From: Portevinia maculata | Lineage: Eukaryota > Arthropoda > Insecta > Diptera > Syrphidae | NCBI GenBank assembly: GCA_949715645.1 | Contig: OX454527.1 | Coordinates: 142,736,703-142,800,702, forward strand | Length of the DNA: 64,000 bases | Reading direction: 5' to 3' | Part shown: piece after piece, positions 20,798 to 32,506 of the stretch | Layout of the letters: the number at the start of each line of letters is the position of its first letter | Position numbering within the stretch: the stretch's first letter is position 1 | Notes under the pieces: generated by a model | What the model saw: the letters and a program-made list of their open reading frames with translations, nothing else | Told to the model about the DNA's origin: nothing | The model's database searches: none | Position numbers and translations under genes: made by a program

Positions 20798-22241
20798 ATG
20801 CAGAAAACAATCGGAGCCCAGCATTGTGGCGTTCCTCAATGCAATTCATACAGAAAAGAAGGAATTACATTGTACCATATTCCAAAAGAAGTTAGGAACT
20901 CTAAAGTTCTTTTGGTTTAATGGGGTATTGTGCTTAGGATGGCGAAACATTTTCCACAATGTTTTTCCATTTGCAGTCTGCACTTTAAAGATAAAGACAT
21001 TTTGCGCCCGAATACACGGGATGGTTTTCAGTACAGAACCAAACTTGTGAAAGGAGCCTTTCACAGCCTTAACCTTCCGAAATCAGCAGTTTCTTCGAAG
21101 AAACCAGGCATTATACGCTCAAGGCGGTTACTATCACAATCATCTGCTTTTATGAGACGAAGGTACCTACTTCATGTTGCTACATTTCGTTTCCACTTTT
21201 ATTTAATGATTCTTATACTTTTAATTTATCCTCCAGATCTATTCAAAAATGTATGACACATCAACCCACAAGTTTGGCGGATAATCATACTGATATTGAA
21301 GAACCATCCAACAACTGTACAGGGAGTGTTCGTAGCATAGGGGTGCAGGCATACTTAAGTCCATTCACTAACTTCACTGCATTATGGGATACTCACAAAA
21401 AATTAAAAACCATGACTGGGTTGCATAACAGTTCCACATTAGATATCTTAGTAAGAGCATCTGAAAAGATTCGAAGTGATGACAAAGCGTACATGCCAAT
21501 GAGAGAGAGAATCCTGCTTACTATGTACAAGTTAAAGTCGAACCCATCCTTTGAAGAAATATCAATATCGTTTCAAATAAGCAATAAAACGGCAAAACTG
21601 TATTTCGCAGATACAATTCAACTTTTAGCAAAAATCATTAAGCCCTTAATTTACTGGCAAACAGCTGACCAAAATAAAAGAAGTTTGCCAGAATGTTTTC
21701 AAAGCTTTCAAAATGTGAAAACAGTGCTTGACTGCACGGAAATGAGAACAGTAACCTTTCGGTGCTTGAAATGTCGAACGTGCACTTACTCTCATTACAA
21801 AGGCTCCCATACACTCAAAGTACTTGTTGAGTTTCACCATCTGGATCAATTAATTATGTCAGTAAAGTTGCGACTGGGAAATCTTCAGACAAGGCCATAT
21901 TTAATCTGACGGACTTATTGGAAAAACTTCAGCCAGGCGATGCTGTGATGGTTGACAAAGGTTTTATGATTGGTAAAGAACTTTCAAAAGCGGGAATAGA
22001 GATGATCAGACCAGAGTTTCATTTTCAGAACTTCTCAAAGGAAGATGTAGAAAGAAGCACTAAAATTGCTACGGCTAGAGTTCATATTGAAAGGAGATTT
22101 GCAAGGGTGAAAATGTTCAAAGTCCTGTCGGAAAAGGTTGGTGTTTCCATAATACCGTATATTGATGACATTATCACAGTTGTATGTGGATTATCCAACC
22201 TAAGTTCTCCCTTACTAAACGATCAAAAGTTTTTAACCTAA
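20798..22241 (+). pseudogene. ISL2EU transposase: THAP finger plus DDE domain, interrupted
   Basis: Exon 1 (20798-21162) encodes a THAP zinc finger: CGVPQC near the start and CSLHF later form the C2CH pattern. It is joined by a GT-AG intron (21163-21236) to exon 2. Exon 2 has a helix-turn-helix-like part (FEEISISFQISNKTAKLYF) and a DDE_Tnp_4-like core: first Asp in VLDCTEMR, second in VMVDKGFMIGKEL, Glu in RVHIERRFARVKMFKV. Faults: a TAA in the THAP finger (20918-20920) and a shift near 21828, where the frame moves before KSSDKAIFNLTDLLEKLQPGD. THAP binds transposon ends and the DDE core cuts DNA. ATG 20798 precedes the finger directly. Confidence 0.8.
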
Positions 22242-22473
22242 GAATGTGGAATCAAAACAAAATTATAAACTTTTCAAGCAAACAAAAGTAATTTGTATTA
22301 ATAAAAAATAACAAAAAAAACAAAAAAAAAGGAAATTCAGTTTGCAAAAAAAACAAAAACAGATAAAAATAATACAACAAATATTCAGGCACAAAAAGAA
22401 AAGTAAAGAATTCGTATCACATTAATATACATAGCATATAAATAAAAAATAAATTAAAGTTTCTAAAATTAAC
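22242..22473. other. Intergenic A-rich region between the convergent ISL2EU genes
   Basis: Simple A-rich sequence without open frames. It probably contains the overlapping 3' ends of the two transcripts; AATAAA-like motifs occur on the plus strand. Confidence 0.4.
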
Positions 22474-24027
22474 TTAAGAATAAATCACATTCTTGTTTTT
22501 TACTTCTTTAAATAAAAAGGCATCACTTGTTGGAAATATACAAGAGTTAATGTATGTATTTATAAATGAGTTCACAAAGCACTCGTCGATAACAACTTGA
22601 ATAATTTCCATAGAATTATCATAGGAACTATATATTATAAAATCACAGATTTTTAGTTCTAAAATTGCTAAACCTAGTTGAACTTGTCCAAAGTAAGTAT
22701 AATGGTTTTTTAAACTAAATCCGTGTTCACTGGATTCCAAAAAATCGAGGGAATGCAGGAGCTCTTTAGCGGAAACCTCTTTACCCTTAACTGGAGACTT
22801 TATTTCCACGAGCCGCCATTCATCACCGTCAAATGCTACTCCGTCCGGGCTTACAGCCAGAAAAGGTAGGTGTATGGAGACTATCAACCCAACGTCGAAG
22901 AAAAGATACCTTCTGGCGTAGAGCTTCTTAGCCAACTTTTCTGCAAACTGTCCATACCTCGTTGCCTTTGAAGTTGCCATCATATATAGAAGTTAACTTC
23001 TTTTGCCAATTTGGTGACTTGTTTTTTGTGTAGGTGTATAAGTTGTAGGCTATACTCCCAGTAATGCGCTGCTTCCTTTCCACCAGCCATTGTGCACTAA
23101 TTTGGCTCTGGGTGTTTTTGCAAATTTCAGCAGCTTCTTCCACAGTCTTCGATAACTTACAAATATGTGCAGAATTTTCCGAAGTTAGGTACGAGTTCAT
23201 AATGGGAACGAATTCCTTCAACCCATTTGTTTGTACAATGAATGCAAAAAAGTCACTAGCTCCATCTTTCTGTTCTTTTCTTCTGGCACATTCTCCTGTA
23301 GATCGTAGACCGTAGAAAAGCTTGCTGAGTTCGCTTGCACACTATTAACTTAAATTAAAACTTAAATTGAATCCAAATTACGTTTCAAAAGTTCCATAAA
23401 AACTTCCTCCCTTTTTTCCTCCGTTACGACATCGTTTTTTATAAATATTTTTTTGCGTACGTGACAACTCCATAGCTCCAACTGCATTATACTGTTGCCT
23501 GATTTTTTTCCTTCTTTTCCCCACTTTTGCGTCAATTCTGTGGTGCTAAGTTGTCGAAGATGGGGTTGTCTAAAGAATTTCGTGTTAATGTATATACATA
23601 TTACTTAAATAAAGAAACTATCATACTTATTTATATGAATAAGGCATGCAGCTATGTGCTTGCATTTTCTGCCATTTCCAGCTTTGCAGGAGCAAATCAG
23701 TATCCACCGCTGATGTTGCTGGGATAATTTTTTCATTTTTACTTCGTGTGGCTTTGATGAAATTGATGATTTAGCTACCACCAGCCCAGTAACTTCATCT
23801 ACGGATGGAGGCGGGGAGAGGCCAATCTTATGTATCCAGCCAGCTTTCACAATTTCTTCGCCTTCCCGGATAGACCTTTTAATACCACTGAAATAGTCAA
23901 TTATTTCACAGAGCGATATTGTGACAACCTTCGAAACTTCTAAGCTGGCTGGATCTTCTATTATCAAAGAAAGCAAATCTGTAAAAATCATAATTAGCAC
24001 ACTTTTAACAAGACAAAAAGCAACCAA
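22474..24027 (-). pseudogene. ISL2EU accessory gene: SWIM zinc finger plus YqaJ-type nuclease, interrupted
   Basis: On the minus strand the first visible exon (about 23982-23611) encodes a SWIM finger, CSCKAGNGRKCKHIAACL (C-x-C...C-x-H). A GT-AG intron follows and then a middle exon (about 23545-23330) that appears to end in a stop. The nuclease part starts near 23310 (GECARRKEQKDGASDFFAF), with RKQRITGS, then GQFAEKLAKKLY, LAVSPDGVAF, LVEIKSP and FGQVQLGL. These are the YqaJ/lambda-exonuclease fold motifs, with Glu, Asp and Glu-x-Lys as metal and catalytic residues. A 1-base shift near 22950 separates the RITGS part from the catalytic part. The likely family role is processing DNA ends during transposition, which is an inference. 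Confidence 0.78.
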
Positions 24028-24350
24028 AATATGTAAACAAAAGCAAAATTATTATTTGTTTGCATTACATTGAACACTACTTTGAACTGCCTTTTGTGCT
24101 AGTTTTACCAGATGAATTGACTCACACAGTACAAATTTCGTACAAGTAGTAATTAGATCTGCAAATTAAGTTTGATTACAATAAGTTGGTTAGCTTTTTA
24201 ATAGATAAATAATAAATTTTCTTACACGAAAACACACGTATTCCTTATCCAAGTTCATTGCAAAACACACAGACGTCAAAATTCTATAGGTCTCTACATA
24301 TTCCTTTTTTATCCACCAGGTGTCGCAGAAAAACTTTTCCATTCGTCAAT

Positions 24351-25859
24351 TGGCACAGACTACCTATATTAGACAGCCAACTGAGAGGAATTTTTTTCGG
24401 ATTGCCAACAAGCTGAAAAACTCCACTAAATGGCTTATCTGTATTAGTGTTTGCATGCAAATCAAATGGGAAGCTTGCACAAAGATATGATATTTAGTGG
24501 AGTGTGGAGTCAGGTGTGAAGTTGGCAGCTCTCTCTCAAAATCACCTCAAAATCACCTCAACCTGATGGAAAATGCGCTGTGTTAACAAACCGACTTCTT
24601 TCGAGGTGGATTTGTAGAATTTTAATAAACTACCTACAAACTTCTTCGTTCCGTGTTGAATTAGTAATAAGTGTAAAATATAGTATAAATTGTACATAAT
24701 AATGTTTTAAATCATTTATAATACTTTTTTTAGAGAAATAATAATTAAAAAACTTAAATATAAATCACAGCATAAACGAAAATAGTTTAATTTTGTCCGC
24801 TATGTACCCCCTTAGTAGCTAGGCAAGTAGGATCGTTTGTCGTATGTAGGTCGAATATATATAAAAGTTTGAACTGGCTGCTCCTACATGGTCAAAAATA
24901 TTGTTGTTACTAGTAATGATGAAACTCTCCACTCACCACGGTCATTACTAAAGCCTGAATACTTACTAACAAAATTATTATTTTCAGTAATTCGTACGAA
25001 ATGAGTGTTATGTGTCCGAACATCTGAAATAAGTTTGTCATTACTAATCTTTACGTTACACCAACACTATAAATTTCAATGACATTATAAATGCATTCCA
25101 TATGATCGGTGAAAATGATTTCGAATTTATGGCTTACCATAATTGGATAGTTATTGTGTGTTAATTGACGTTTGTATATATAAAAGTGAAACAAATCGGT
25201 AATGCAAACATTTCGAACCGTTTTTATTTTGTTTATGATTTTGTTGAAACATATGAGTGGGACACAATTAAGGACCATTCATAACAGAGTGAAAAACAAC
25301 CTGTGCCAAATATTACAAAATACGCAAGTCCTAATCCAAGATAAAGTTTGACAGTCAATACTATTGTCTGCCATCGCGTTGACACACACCGCTTGACAGC
25401 AACATTGAAAAGCATAAGGTTCTGGTTTTACGAATACCATTTGAAAATTAAAGTAGAACGAAGCTTTGTTATTGGTTTGCTATTATTACTCTTGATGCGT
25501 CTTTCAATGCGGCTGTTTCAACATAAGCCGTTTCAAAATTTATTTCTTTTGAATTATTCTCGTCGTAATGTGAAAACATCGGCAAAAAATAACTATAAAT
25601 TTGTTAAAACAAGTTTGTCATTTTTATTTCATTTCTTTCCAAACTTTCAACGACATTTATCTTTCAACACGACGCTTCAAAGTGTGATTGCATAAGTAGC
25701 TTAAGCTGTTTTGAAGTTATGTTAAATTGAATATTATTCTCAAAGTTCCAAATGCTCCAAATGTATTCACTATTTTGTAACAGTTATGTAGTACATCTGT
25801 ATCTGATGTATCAGAAGCACGGGTGTGCCCCTTTTATACTATAACCTTGTATAAAGCCG
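24351..25859. other. No gene recognised
   Basis: AT-rich sequence with short open frames that lack any recognisable domain. A hydrophobic plus-strand frame at 25348-25695 shows no family features. A short direct repeat, AAATCACCTCA, occurs near 24540-24560. Confidence 0.5.
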
Positions 25860-26402
25860 TAGTAAGGGATAGTGCGGCACGTTAATTCGTGCTTCGATGA
25901 GGCAGTACCTCAAACAGATTCTCCTTACCCCTGCGCGGTATTGTCCAGATGTTGTCGGCCACTGATGTTGGCGTGACCTAAACACAGGGCTGGCGCAAGA
26001 GTAATCCAACATGCGTATGCGGCGCCATCTATTGGTCGGCGCGCATTTCCATCACCTGGCGCGGTGACAGTTCCTAAGGCGGATGTTGTTGAAGCTGAAG
26101 CGAAGATGAAGTCTCATCCCTAAATCGCGAGATGGAAAGAAACCCAAAAGAGAGAAACCCCACAGCGCCAGTAGGCTAAATGGTTGCTGGGTATACTTTG
26201 ATCCAACCACCACGTTGACTGCCACCTGTAACGAACTTGCGACTCACACCTTACCCTCCCTAGTACCCTTGATGTCCTGAGAGCTAAATACAACAACTCC
26301 AAAAATATTGTATCGGCAGCCACCTTCTCAGGGGCTACCGGAGCCGGATCGACTGGTCCCCCGCTTACAGGCGCTTAGGGCACAGCCGACCAACTGGGAA
26401 CT
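25860..26402. other. GC-richer repeat-like flank, unassigned
   Basis: The base composition changes sharply against the preceding AT-rich DNA. No protein is visible. The sequence CTTACAGGCGCTTAGGGCAC near 26364-26383 is similar to the inverse of about 31163-31185, on the other side of the LINE inserted next to it, so both may be parts of one older repeat. Confidence 0.3.
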
Positions 26403-26685
26403 ATTTTATTTATTTATTTTTATTTTTTTTTATTTATTTATTTATTTATTCATGAAATGCTTATACACAGTAAGACATATTGTCTTATTATTGAGTGATA
26501 AGCTACAATATAACAATATGAAAGCCTAGCTCAGACAATTTTGTGTTTAAAAATATTTTGAAGGAATTAATACAATATACAATATAAGAAAGAGGACAAA
26601 TATAAACTTTATACAAAATTAGAAAGAAAAAAAGTAAAAAGAAAAAGAAAACGAAAAAATCCATTATTTTGGGTAGGTATACATG

Positions 26686-29442
26686 TTATTCCGAAAAATG
26701 AAGTCGAATTCTGTCCTCTATTATCGCAGCACCATTCACTTCCTTAATAAAGCGTGGTAGAGAATTCCACAGGCGGATTGAGTAGACAAAAAATTGTCGC
26801 TCGGATGTTAGGGAGGCATATCGCGGGTGAGTTAGCATTCGCGACCTTTGCGAGGATGCCACGTCAATATATTCAAAGAGATTGCGGTTTATGGTTTAAA
26901 AGGATTTTTGAGAGCAAAGTCAGGGCACGATACTTAAGGAAGTTGTCGAAGGTCATGTTGAGGAGACGTTTTGAAAAATTAGATACATGGTCATATCTGC
27001 GTAAGCCGTAAATATAGCGTGTTAAACTATTAAATGCGACATTAAGTTTCCTTTTGCTCACAGAGTCACAATTGGAGTATATTTCGCAACCATAGATCAA
27101 GGTTGGTATGACCAGCGTTTTCGCCAGTAACATACGCACTCTTATGGGGGTGTAGGATTGTGTCGCCACAAAGTTCGAAGAATGCCATATGTTTTACCCA
27201 CAACTGTATTAATATAATTGTTCCAGGTTAAGGTGCGGTTAAACACCACTCCAAGATTTTTAGCAGTGTCGACATACGTGACTGCAGTGTTGTGCAAGAT
27301 CACTGGGGGAAAATATGAAAGGTCAACAATTTTTTTGGATATCACGAGGGACATACTCTTCTTGGGGTTTAATAAAAGGCCATGTTGCTGAGACCAACAT
27401 GCAATGTCTTCGAGATCTTCGTTAACACAGCTTACCCAATTTTCTATGAGCCCGAGTGGACAACTGAAATACATTTGAACGTCGTCTGCATACATATGAA
27501 TTGAACAGTTTTTAGCTATAGACGGTAGCTCATTAACATAAAGGGAGAACAGAAGGGGGCCCAGGATTGAGCCTTGTGGGACGCCACGCGATGTTGGAAG
27601 GAGTTCCGACAAATAATTGTTTAACTGAACTGCCTGCATTCGATTTGTGAGGTAGAAGAACAGAAGTTTCACTGCACAGGACGAGAAATTAAAGTGTCGA
27701 AGAAGTTTTCCACATAGGACAGAGTGGTCAAACCATATCAAACGCCTTGGAAAAATCTAAAAGGATTAGAAAATTGATGTGATCTTTGTCCACTCTTAAT
27801 AGCGCTGTAATACAGCTATGACCTTTGCGAAAACCAGATTGCTTGGATGTTAATAGATTTGAAGAGCAGAGATGTGAGGTTATTTGATTTTGCAAGATTC
27901 TTTCGAACACTTTAGACAGAAACGGTAAGATTGCAATAGGCCTGAAATCATCGAAATCATTTTTAACAATTGGTAATATCTTGGCTAATTTTCATTGCAC
28001 AGGGTATACACCAGTTGTAAGAATGGAATTGAAAATATGATTTACAAAGGGGAGAACGTAGGGTAATATTATCTTAAGAAAAGTGGGGTGAATCTCATCA
28101 AGTCCAACAGCGTTTGATTTAATCGAGAGTACACTTGCAACCACATCGGTCTGATCTACTGATCTAAAGGTAAACATTGCATTTTGAGTGTGATTTGTTG
28201 CAAGAGCCTCTGTAGGGTTAGCATTTACTAGTGGGGTCGCAGGAAGAGAAACGAATTTCCTATTGAGTTAATTACAGTCCATACCGTCAACAGTGCTATT
28301 TCTGCCTTGAGCAACTCCTATTTGACGAAGATTTTTCCGCAGTTCTCGTCCGCTCAGTGATGGGTTCAGTCGATTGGAGTATAATTGACGTTTTGCAGTG
28401 CGAATTGCCATTACAACTTGGTTCCGAAGTAAGCGGTACAGGGAGAGATGCTCGCCTAAGCGGAAACGTTTCCAGCGGTTATATGCTTGGACCCGATCAA
28501 GCATGAGCGAGCGAATCTGATACGAGAACCATGGTTTTATCAGGGGTGTCCAATTTCTTATTTTCAAAGGCACATGGCTATCAAAAAGATTAAGAATACG
28601 ATCATTTAAAAAATGAATTTGTTCATCAGGTGTGGGGAAATAGTAAATTGTCTCCCAGTTTATGCTTCTAACATGTTCTTCCAATAGAGCATAGTCAATG
28701 TGTCTAAAGTCCCTGTATTGCATTGTTTGAACTACTGAGGTAATTTTATAGTCAAAAGTCATATATAATATATATCATGTTTTGAAAAGGCAGGAGCCGA
28801 AAGCTGATCATAAAGTGTGACCTTATTCAAATCGCTTACCCAGAATAAGTCCAGTAACGTTGGGAGATGATTCGAGAAGTGAGTAGCGTGACTGGTATTA
28901 ACTGGACGTAAATTAAAAGTACTCATTGCATCGATCAAGGATTGGTCTACTAAAATGTTACTATTGAAATCGCCACACACTATTATGCTGGGACTTAATA
29001 AGGACATTTCCTCCATTAGTGTTATAAAAGGCGAAATATCAATATATTTATTTGGTCTATACACATTACCCAATAAAAGGTTATCCTCCTCACCTATAAT
29101 CTCAACGAAGACATATTCAATCGCGCTATCGGATTTCGACCGACACCTAAGCTTGCACTTAATACCATGTCTGACATAAATGGCAACGCCACCACCAACA
29201 CGATCTTTTCTGTCGAAACGAAAAACCCTATATCCCTTTAATCCACACAATTTGTCTCTCAGATCCTCTACTAGCCAAGTCTCCGTCGCGCAGATAACGT
29301 CAAGATTGGAGCCCTGGAACAGGTCACGAAACTCGTCAATCTAAGGCATTAAACTTTGCGCGTTTAAGTGGCAGACCTTAAAACCATCTTTCTGACAGCT
29401 CAATACTCTGATCATAGCGCGTAATACCCCACTTCCATCCAT
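26686..29442 (-). pseudogene. LINE C ORF2: endonuclease and reverse transcriptase, broken
   Basis: The ATG at 29442 precedes CHLNAQSLMP, then a TAG at 29341-29343 breaks the endonuclease, which goes on with TETWLVEDL, DRVGGGVAIYVR, VCGDFNSNILV and SKHDI. Frame changes follow near 28760, 28265 and 27985. RT parts: NAVGLDEIHPTFLK, FRPIAILPFLSKVFERI, QSGFRKGHSC, LLDFSKAFDMV, RGVPQGSILGPL and an intact YADDVQ. After a last shift near 27160 come LAKTLVIPTLIYGCEIY and the final RLWNSLPRFIKE, ending at 26686. The order and motifs match LINE B, whose YADD is lost; here the YADD is kept but the frame is not. Confidence 0.85.
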
Positions 29443-29703
29443 GTCCGCAGATTAAAGTACCTCTATCAAAAATAAAAATTAGCTACGAGACAAAAACCTA
29501 AATGGCAGAGATAATGATGCGAGAATAAAAATCAAAAACATAAGCGAATTTATTTTACGGATTTTTCCTACTTCTTCTTCTTTTTCAAGTTATTGAATAG
29601 TGAAAAATCAAGGAAATTATTAAATAGTGAAAAATCAAGGAAATTATTAAAATAAAAGAAAAATAAAAAAACACTAGATTAATAAATTTTAAAAAGTACT
29701 AGA

Positions 29704-30705
29704 TTAATAATTTGCATTTTCAGTTCTGGCAACTCCTTCTAATCTTTCAACGCTGTCAATTAATACGGCTGAATCATTTTGATGACACTTTACATACACA
29801 CATCCCCTCGCAGTATGTACCGAAAAAAGTTGTTTGCGTTTCTTCAGGTTCAGAGCGTGTTGTAGCAATATTTTGTTTTGTGATGATAAGCTTTCCCGTA
29901 AGTAGATCGCGATGTCGGAAGAAAACCCAGCGTCGCGTAAACAAAGCTGTCGATTGTTTTTTTTTCGGAAAGTCGCGCCTGATGTTAGCAAGTAGTTCCG
30001 TTCGTACGCGGAGAAGAATTTAACCATAATCGCGGTGTCTTTTAAATTATTTTTGGGGCGAGTGCGGAAAATGCTCTGTAGAATTGGCGGTTTAATACCA
30101 ATTGCGTGGCATAGCGTGTTGAAGACCGACTTCAGATTTTCTTCGGGTGAGTTCGGGATACCGAATAAAAATAAATCACATGCAACCAGCCGGTTTTCTT
30201 GTGAATGAAGTGAGCTTTTAACATCCCTTAGTTCATTGGTGGTGGTGTCCAGCACATTGTTTAATTGGGATAGGTCGTTGTTTTTTTCATCAAGCTCCGC
30301 TTTAACGTCGGCTAATTCTTTTTTTTGCACCAGTGAGTGACATTTGTACAGTGGAAAGTTCGGTTTTGATAGATTCCATAGCGGAATTAGTGTTTGACAG
30401 CGAAAATTCCATGTGGTTAACTTTTTATTTATGTCACAAATGCTTTTTTTAATTTCGCTGATCTCGACATTAATTTTTTGTTTAATATTCGCTTCACTCT
30501 CGGACATTTTTGTAGCAAGCAGGGAGATAATGAACTCACTTTGTTTTCGTAGTTTTTCGTCCATCTTTCCTTCCCAAGTGTTGTTGGTGTCCTCCATGGG
30601 CATTACAGGGTTCACAGCGAATTTTCGGAGTGGTGAGCTCGAAGAGTTTTGCGGCGAGTCCCTTTGGGTTGAGCGGGTTCCGATGCGTTTGTGTGGAGGT
30701 AACAT
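29704..30705 (-). CDS. LINE C ORF1, coiled-coil RNA-binding protein
   Basis: An uninterrupted frame of about 333 codons. I choose the ATG at 30705 (MLPPHKRIGTRSTQ), as codons further upstream lack an ATG. After a basic Ser-rich N-terminus comes a long charged helix with heptad-like Leu and Lys pattern (KKELADVKAELDEKNNDLSQ and on), a probable coiled coil. Then follows an RRM-like segment (ACDLFLFGIP, IKPPILQSIFRT) and the C-terminal part with FRKKNNRQLCLRDAG and LRESLSSQNKILLQHA. The function in the family is to coat LINE RNA and act as a nucleic-acid chaperone. The frame is intact although ORF2 is not. Confidence 0.75.
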   Translation of the reverse strand: MLPPHKRIGTRSTQRDSPQNSSSSPLRKFAVNPVMPMEDTNNTWEGKMDEKLRKQSEFIISLLATKMSESEANIKQKINVEISEIKKSICDINKKLTTWNFRCQTLIPLWNLSKPNFPLYKCHSLVQKKELADVKAELDEKNNDLSQLNNVLDTTTNELRDVKSSLHSQENRLVACDLFLFGIPNSPEENLKSVFNTLCHAIGIKPPILQSIFRTRPKNNLKDTAIMVKFFSAYERNYLLTSGATFRKKNNRQLCLRDAGFSSDIAIYLRESLSSQNKILLQHALNLKKRKQLFSVHTARGCVYVKCHQNDSAVLIDSVERLEGVARTENANY

Positions 30706-30930
30706 ATATGTGTTTGTGAAGAGCACAATACGGTATGACAGACAGCAAACAATGTCTTTTTATTATGACCGAGAGAGAAAAAAACAAATTCCTTTTTTTG
30801 TTAATTTAAACTTGCGCTTAACTTGCACTGAAAAATTATTGCTAAATTTGCAGATTTATTAATTCAACTTTTAATGAGAGGTATGCAAAGCTTCTTTAAA
30901 TACTTTTATGATCGTTAACAAGGGTCACAA

Positions 30931-31620
30931 GTTGCCAGAAAAAATTAAACGTCTACTCGCTAGCTCTCATTACACTTAACTCCGAAGGGGTGTCCGGCCA
31001 CTCGCTACCAGGCATGACCTCCGCACGCACTAGCTCCTCGTCGGGAGTGGGTACTTGTAGCGAGCCCCTGACTGGGGTTACATTCTTTTACATGCCTGTC
31101 CGTCGAACTACTAGATGAAGCTAGTTCATATATCCTGCATCTATTGTAAACGAGGGCTAGATTGAGTGCCCCCAACAACCGCCTGTAAAGAGATGGGGAG
31201 GGATGGGCTGATTACCACCCTGAATTTGTGCTCGATGAGAGCGAACGTCCCTACTCGATGATATTGAAGCATCACCAACCTCCTGCTATGGTGTTGCAAG
31301 TTAGCAGCCTCTACGCCCCCTTCCGTAAAGGAAGAGGGTGGGGAAAGTGAAGATGGAAGATCCTCCCCCATGTGCTGGCCCTCCCCGCCGCGCTTATGCG
31401 CGGACGCCATGGCCGTTGCGCCGAACTATTGGCGACGGCCCCTTCTCCGACACGGGAGTATAGTCCGTTTCCTTCAACCGACTAGGACCCCCTCTTTATC
31501 TCCTCTGAGGCCTTCTCTCAGAAGAATGACGACCTCCTCCCTTCCTTCTTATCTAGGAATTCATGGTCGCTTCCAGACCTCGACCCAAAAAGATGCACTC
31601 AACCATATCGGATTTTAATC
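30931..31620. other. GC-rich flank, possibly LINE 5' region
   Basis: A minus-strand frame at 31141-31410 starts MASAHKRGGEG but has no recognisable domain. The sequence is rich in CCTCCCC and GGAGG tracts, as in 5' regions of LOA/R1-type LINEs, but no family match can be claimed. Confidence 0.3.
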
Positions 31621-32264
31621 TTTGACAATGTTTTATTTACTAAATATAAAAAAAAGGAAAATAAGGAACAAATTTAACTTAAGCTGAGATACATCTGTAC
31701 CTTTCTTATATCTATCGACGTTCACGGGACGTGCTTACTGTGCTAGGTATGTATGTGTAGATACATACGTATTTGTATTCGAATGTAGGGGTTCGTAACC
31801 GTACGCCCTTCTAGATGAGTGAAAAAAAAAACAAAATTTCCTCAAGCTTCCGGAACTGGAGCCGGGGTGCTCTAACAAGAGTGCAGTATCTTATAGATTA
31901 AGCTTACGGACTAAGAATGTCGCGAGCCGGTATCAGAAAAAGTGTACGAAACCGGTGACTCTGACTTAAGACTACGGGATTGAATATCCCTTCGAGCGGA
32001 CCTAAAGACAAAAAAAAACTCGACTCGGAAATAACTTACATCTAAAATAAGTTTATACAGGGACAAGCAACGGACTGCAAGGATCTTAACGTCCTTATGC
32101 GTGGTCGAATACACTACCGAACCACGCGACACTGACGACCGAACAAACACCGTGGAATACTTTCGCTAGTAACAGCGGACAGAACGCGAGAAAAAAAAAA
32201 GAATCATGACGCTACGACGTGCCGTAGCCTTGATGCTATTGTTTCAGAATCCGACTGCTAATGG
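31621..32264. other. Host sequence left of Gypsy F, noncoding
   Basis: No gene. It ends in AATGG (32260-32264), the left target duplication of element F, and continues at 45858 on the other side. AT-rich runs alternate with short GC-rich segments. It may be part of a long LTR or 3' region of another element. Confidence 0.35.
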
Positions 32265-32489
32265 TGCTATGTCGGTATATAATTAATTATTTATTAGAAA
32301 GACTTCAGTGTATATAATATAAACGGGGTAACTTAATGTTAATATGTAATGTGTATGACGCGGCGGTATGGTATCGACTGACTGCATCCTTGGTGATGTT
32401 CAGCTTAGCTAGCGTTATCTCGTGTGCTCTTGATGGATGTCATTGTTGTTGTGTGAAGTTGGATATGTTGTGTGCCGTTGGATACTACA
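32265..32489 (-). repeat. 3' LTR of F
   Basis: Minus-strand start TGTAGTATCC, end GACATAGCA. Same length as the 5' LTR after removal of the inserted retroposon. Confidence 0.9.
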
Positions 32490-32506
32490 CTTCTCCCCTT
32501 TTTTAC

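Larger units (their letters stand above)
20553..24350. mobile_element. ISL2EU-type DNA transposon with transposase and YqaJ nuclease genes
   Basis: Degenerate inverted ends: ATTGGCGAATGGA at 20553 against ATTGACGAATGGA read inward from 24350. Both are followed at similar distance by CTGG[CT]GG and CTATAG-A-TTTTGAC (20604-20618 and 24275-24290). Inside are a plus-strand THAP-DDE transposase (20798-22241) and a convergent minus-strand SWIM-YqaJ gene (22474-24027). That pairing of a transposase with a YqaJ-type nuclease is characteristic of the ISL2EU superfamily (established knowledge). Both genes have frame errors. Confidence 0.75.
26403..30930 (-). mobile_element. CR1/Jockey-like LINE (C), minus strand
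   Basis: On the minus strand: leader, ORF1 (30705-29704), ORF2 (29442-26686), 3' UTR and a TAAA-repeat tail at 26403-26450. ORF1 is open, ORF2 carries stops and frame changes. It belongs to the same broad type as LINE B (7745-14150). No target duplication was found, so the right limit is approximate. Confidence 0.85.

Noticed and set aside
25348..25695. Hydrophobic 115-codon frame
   Set aside because: AT-rich, no domain, no homologue recognised; probably chance.
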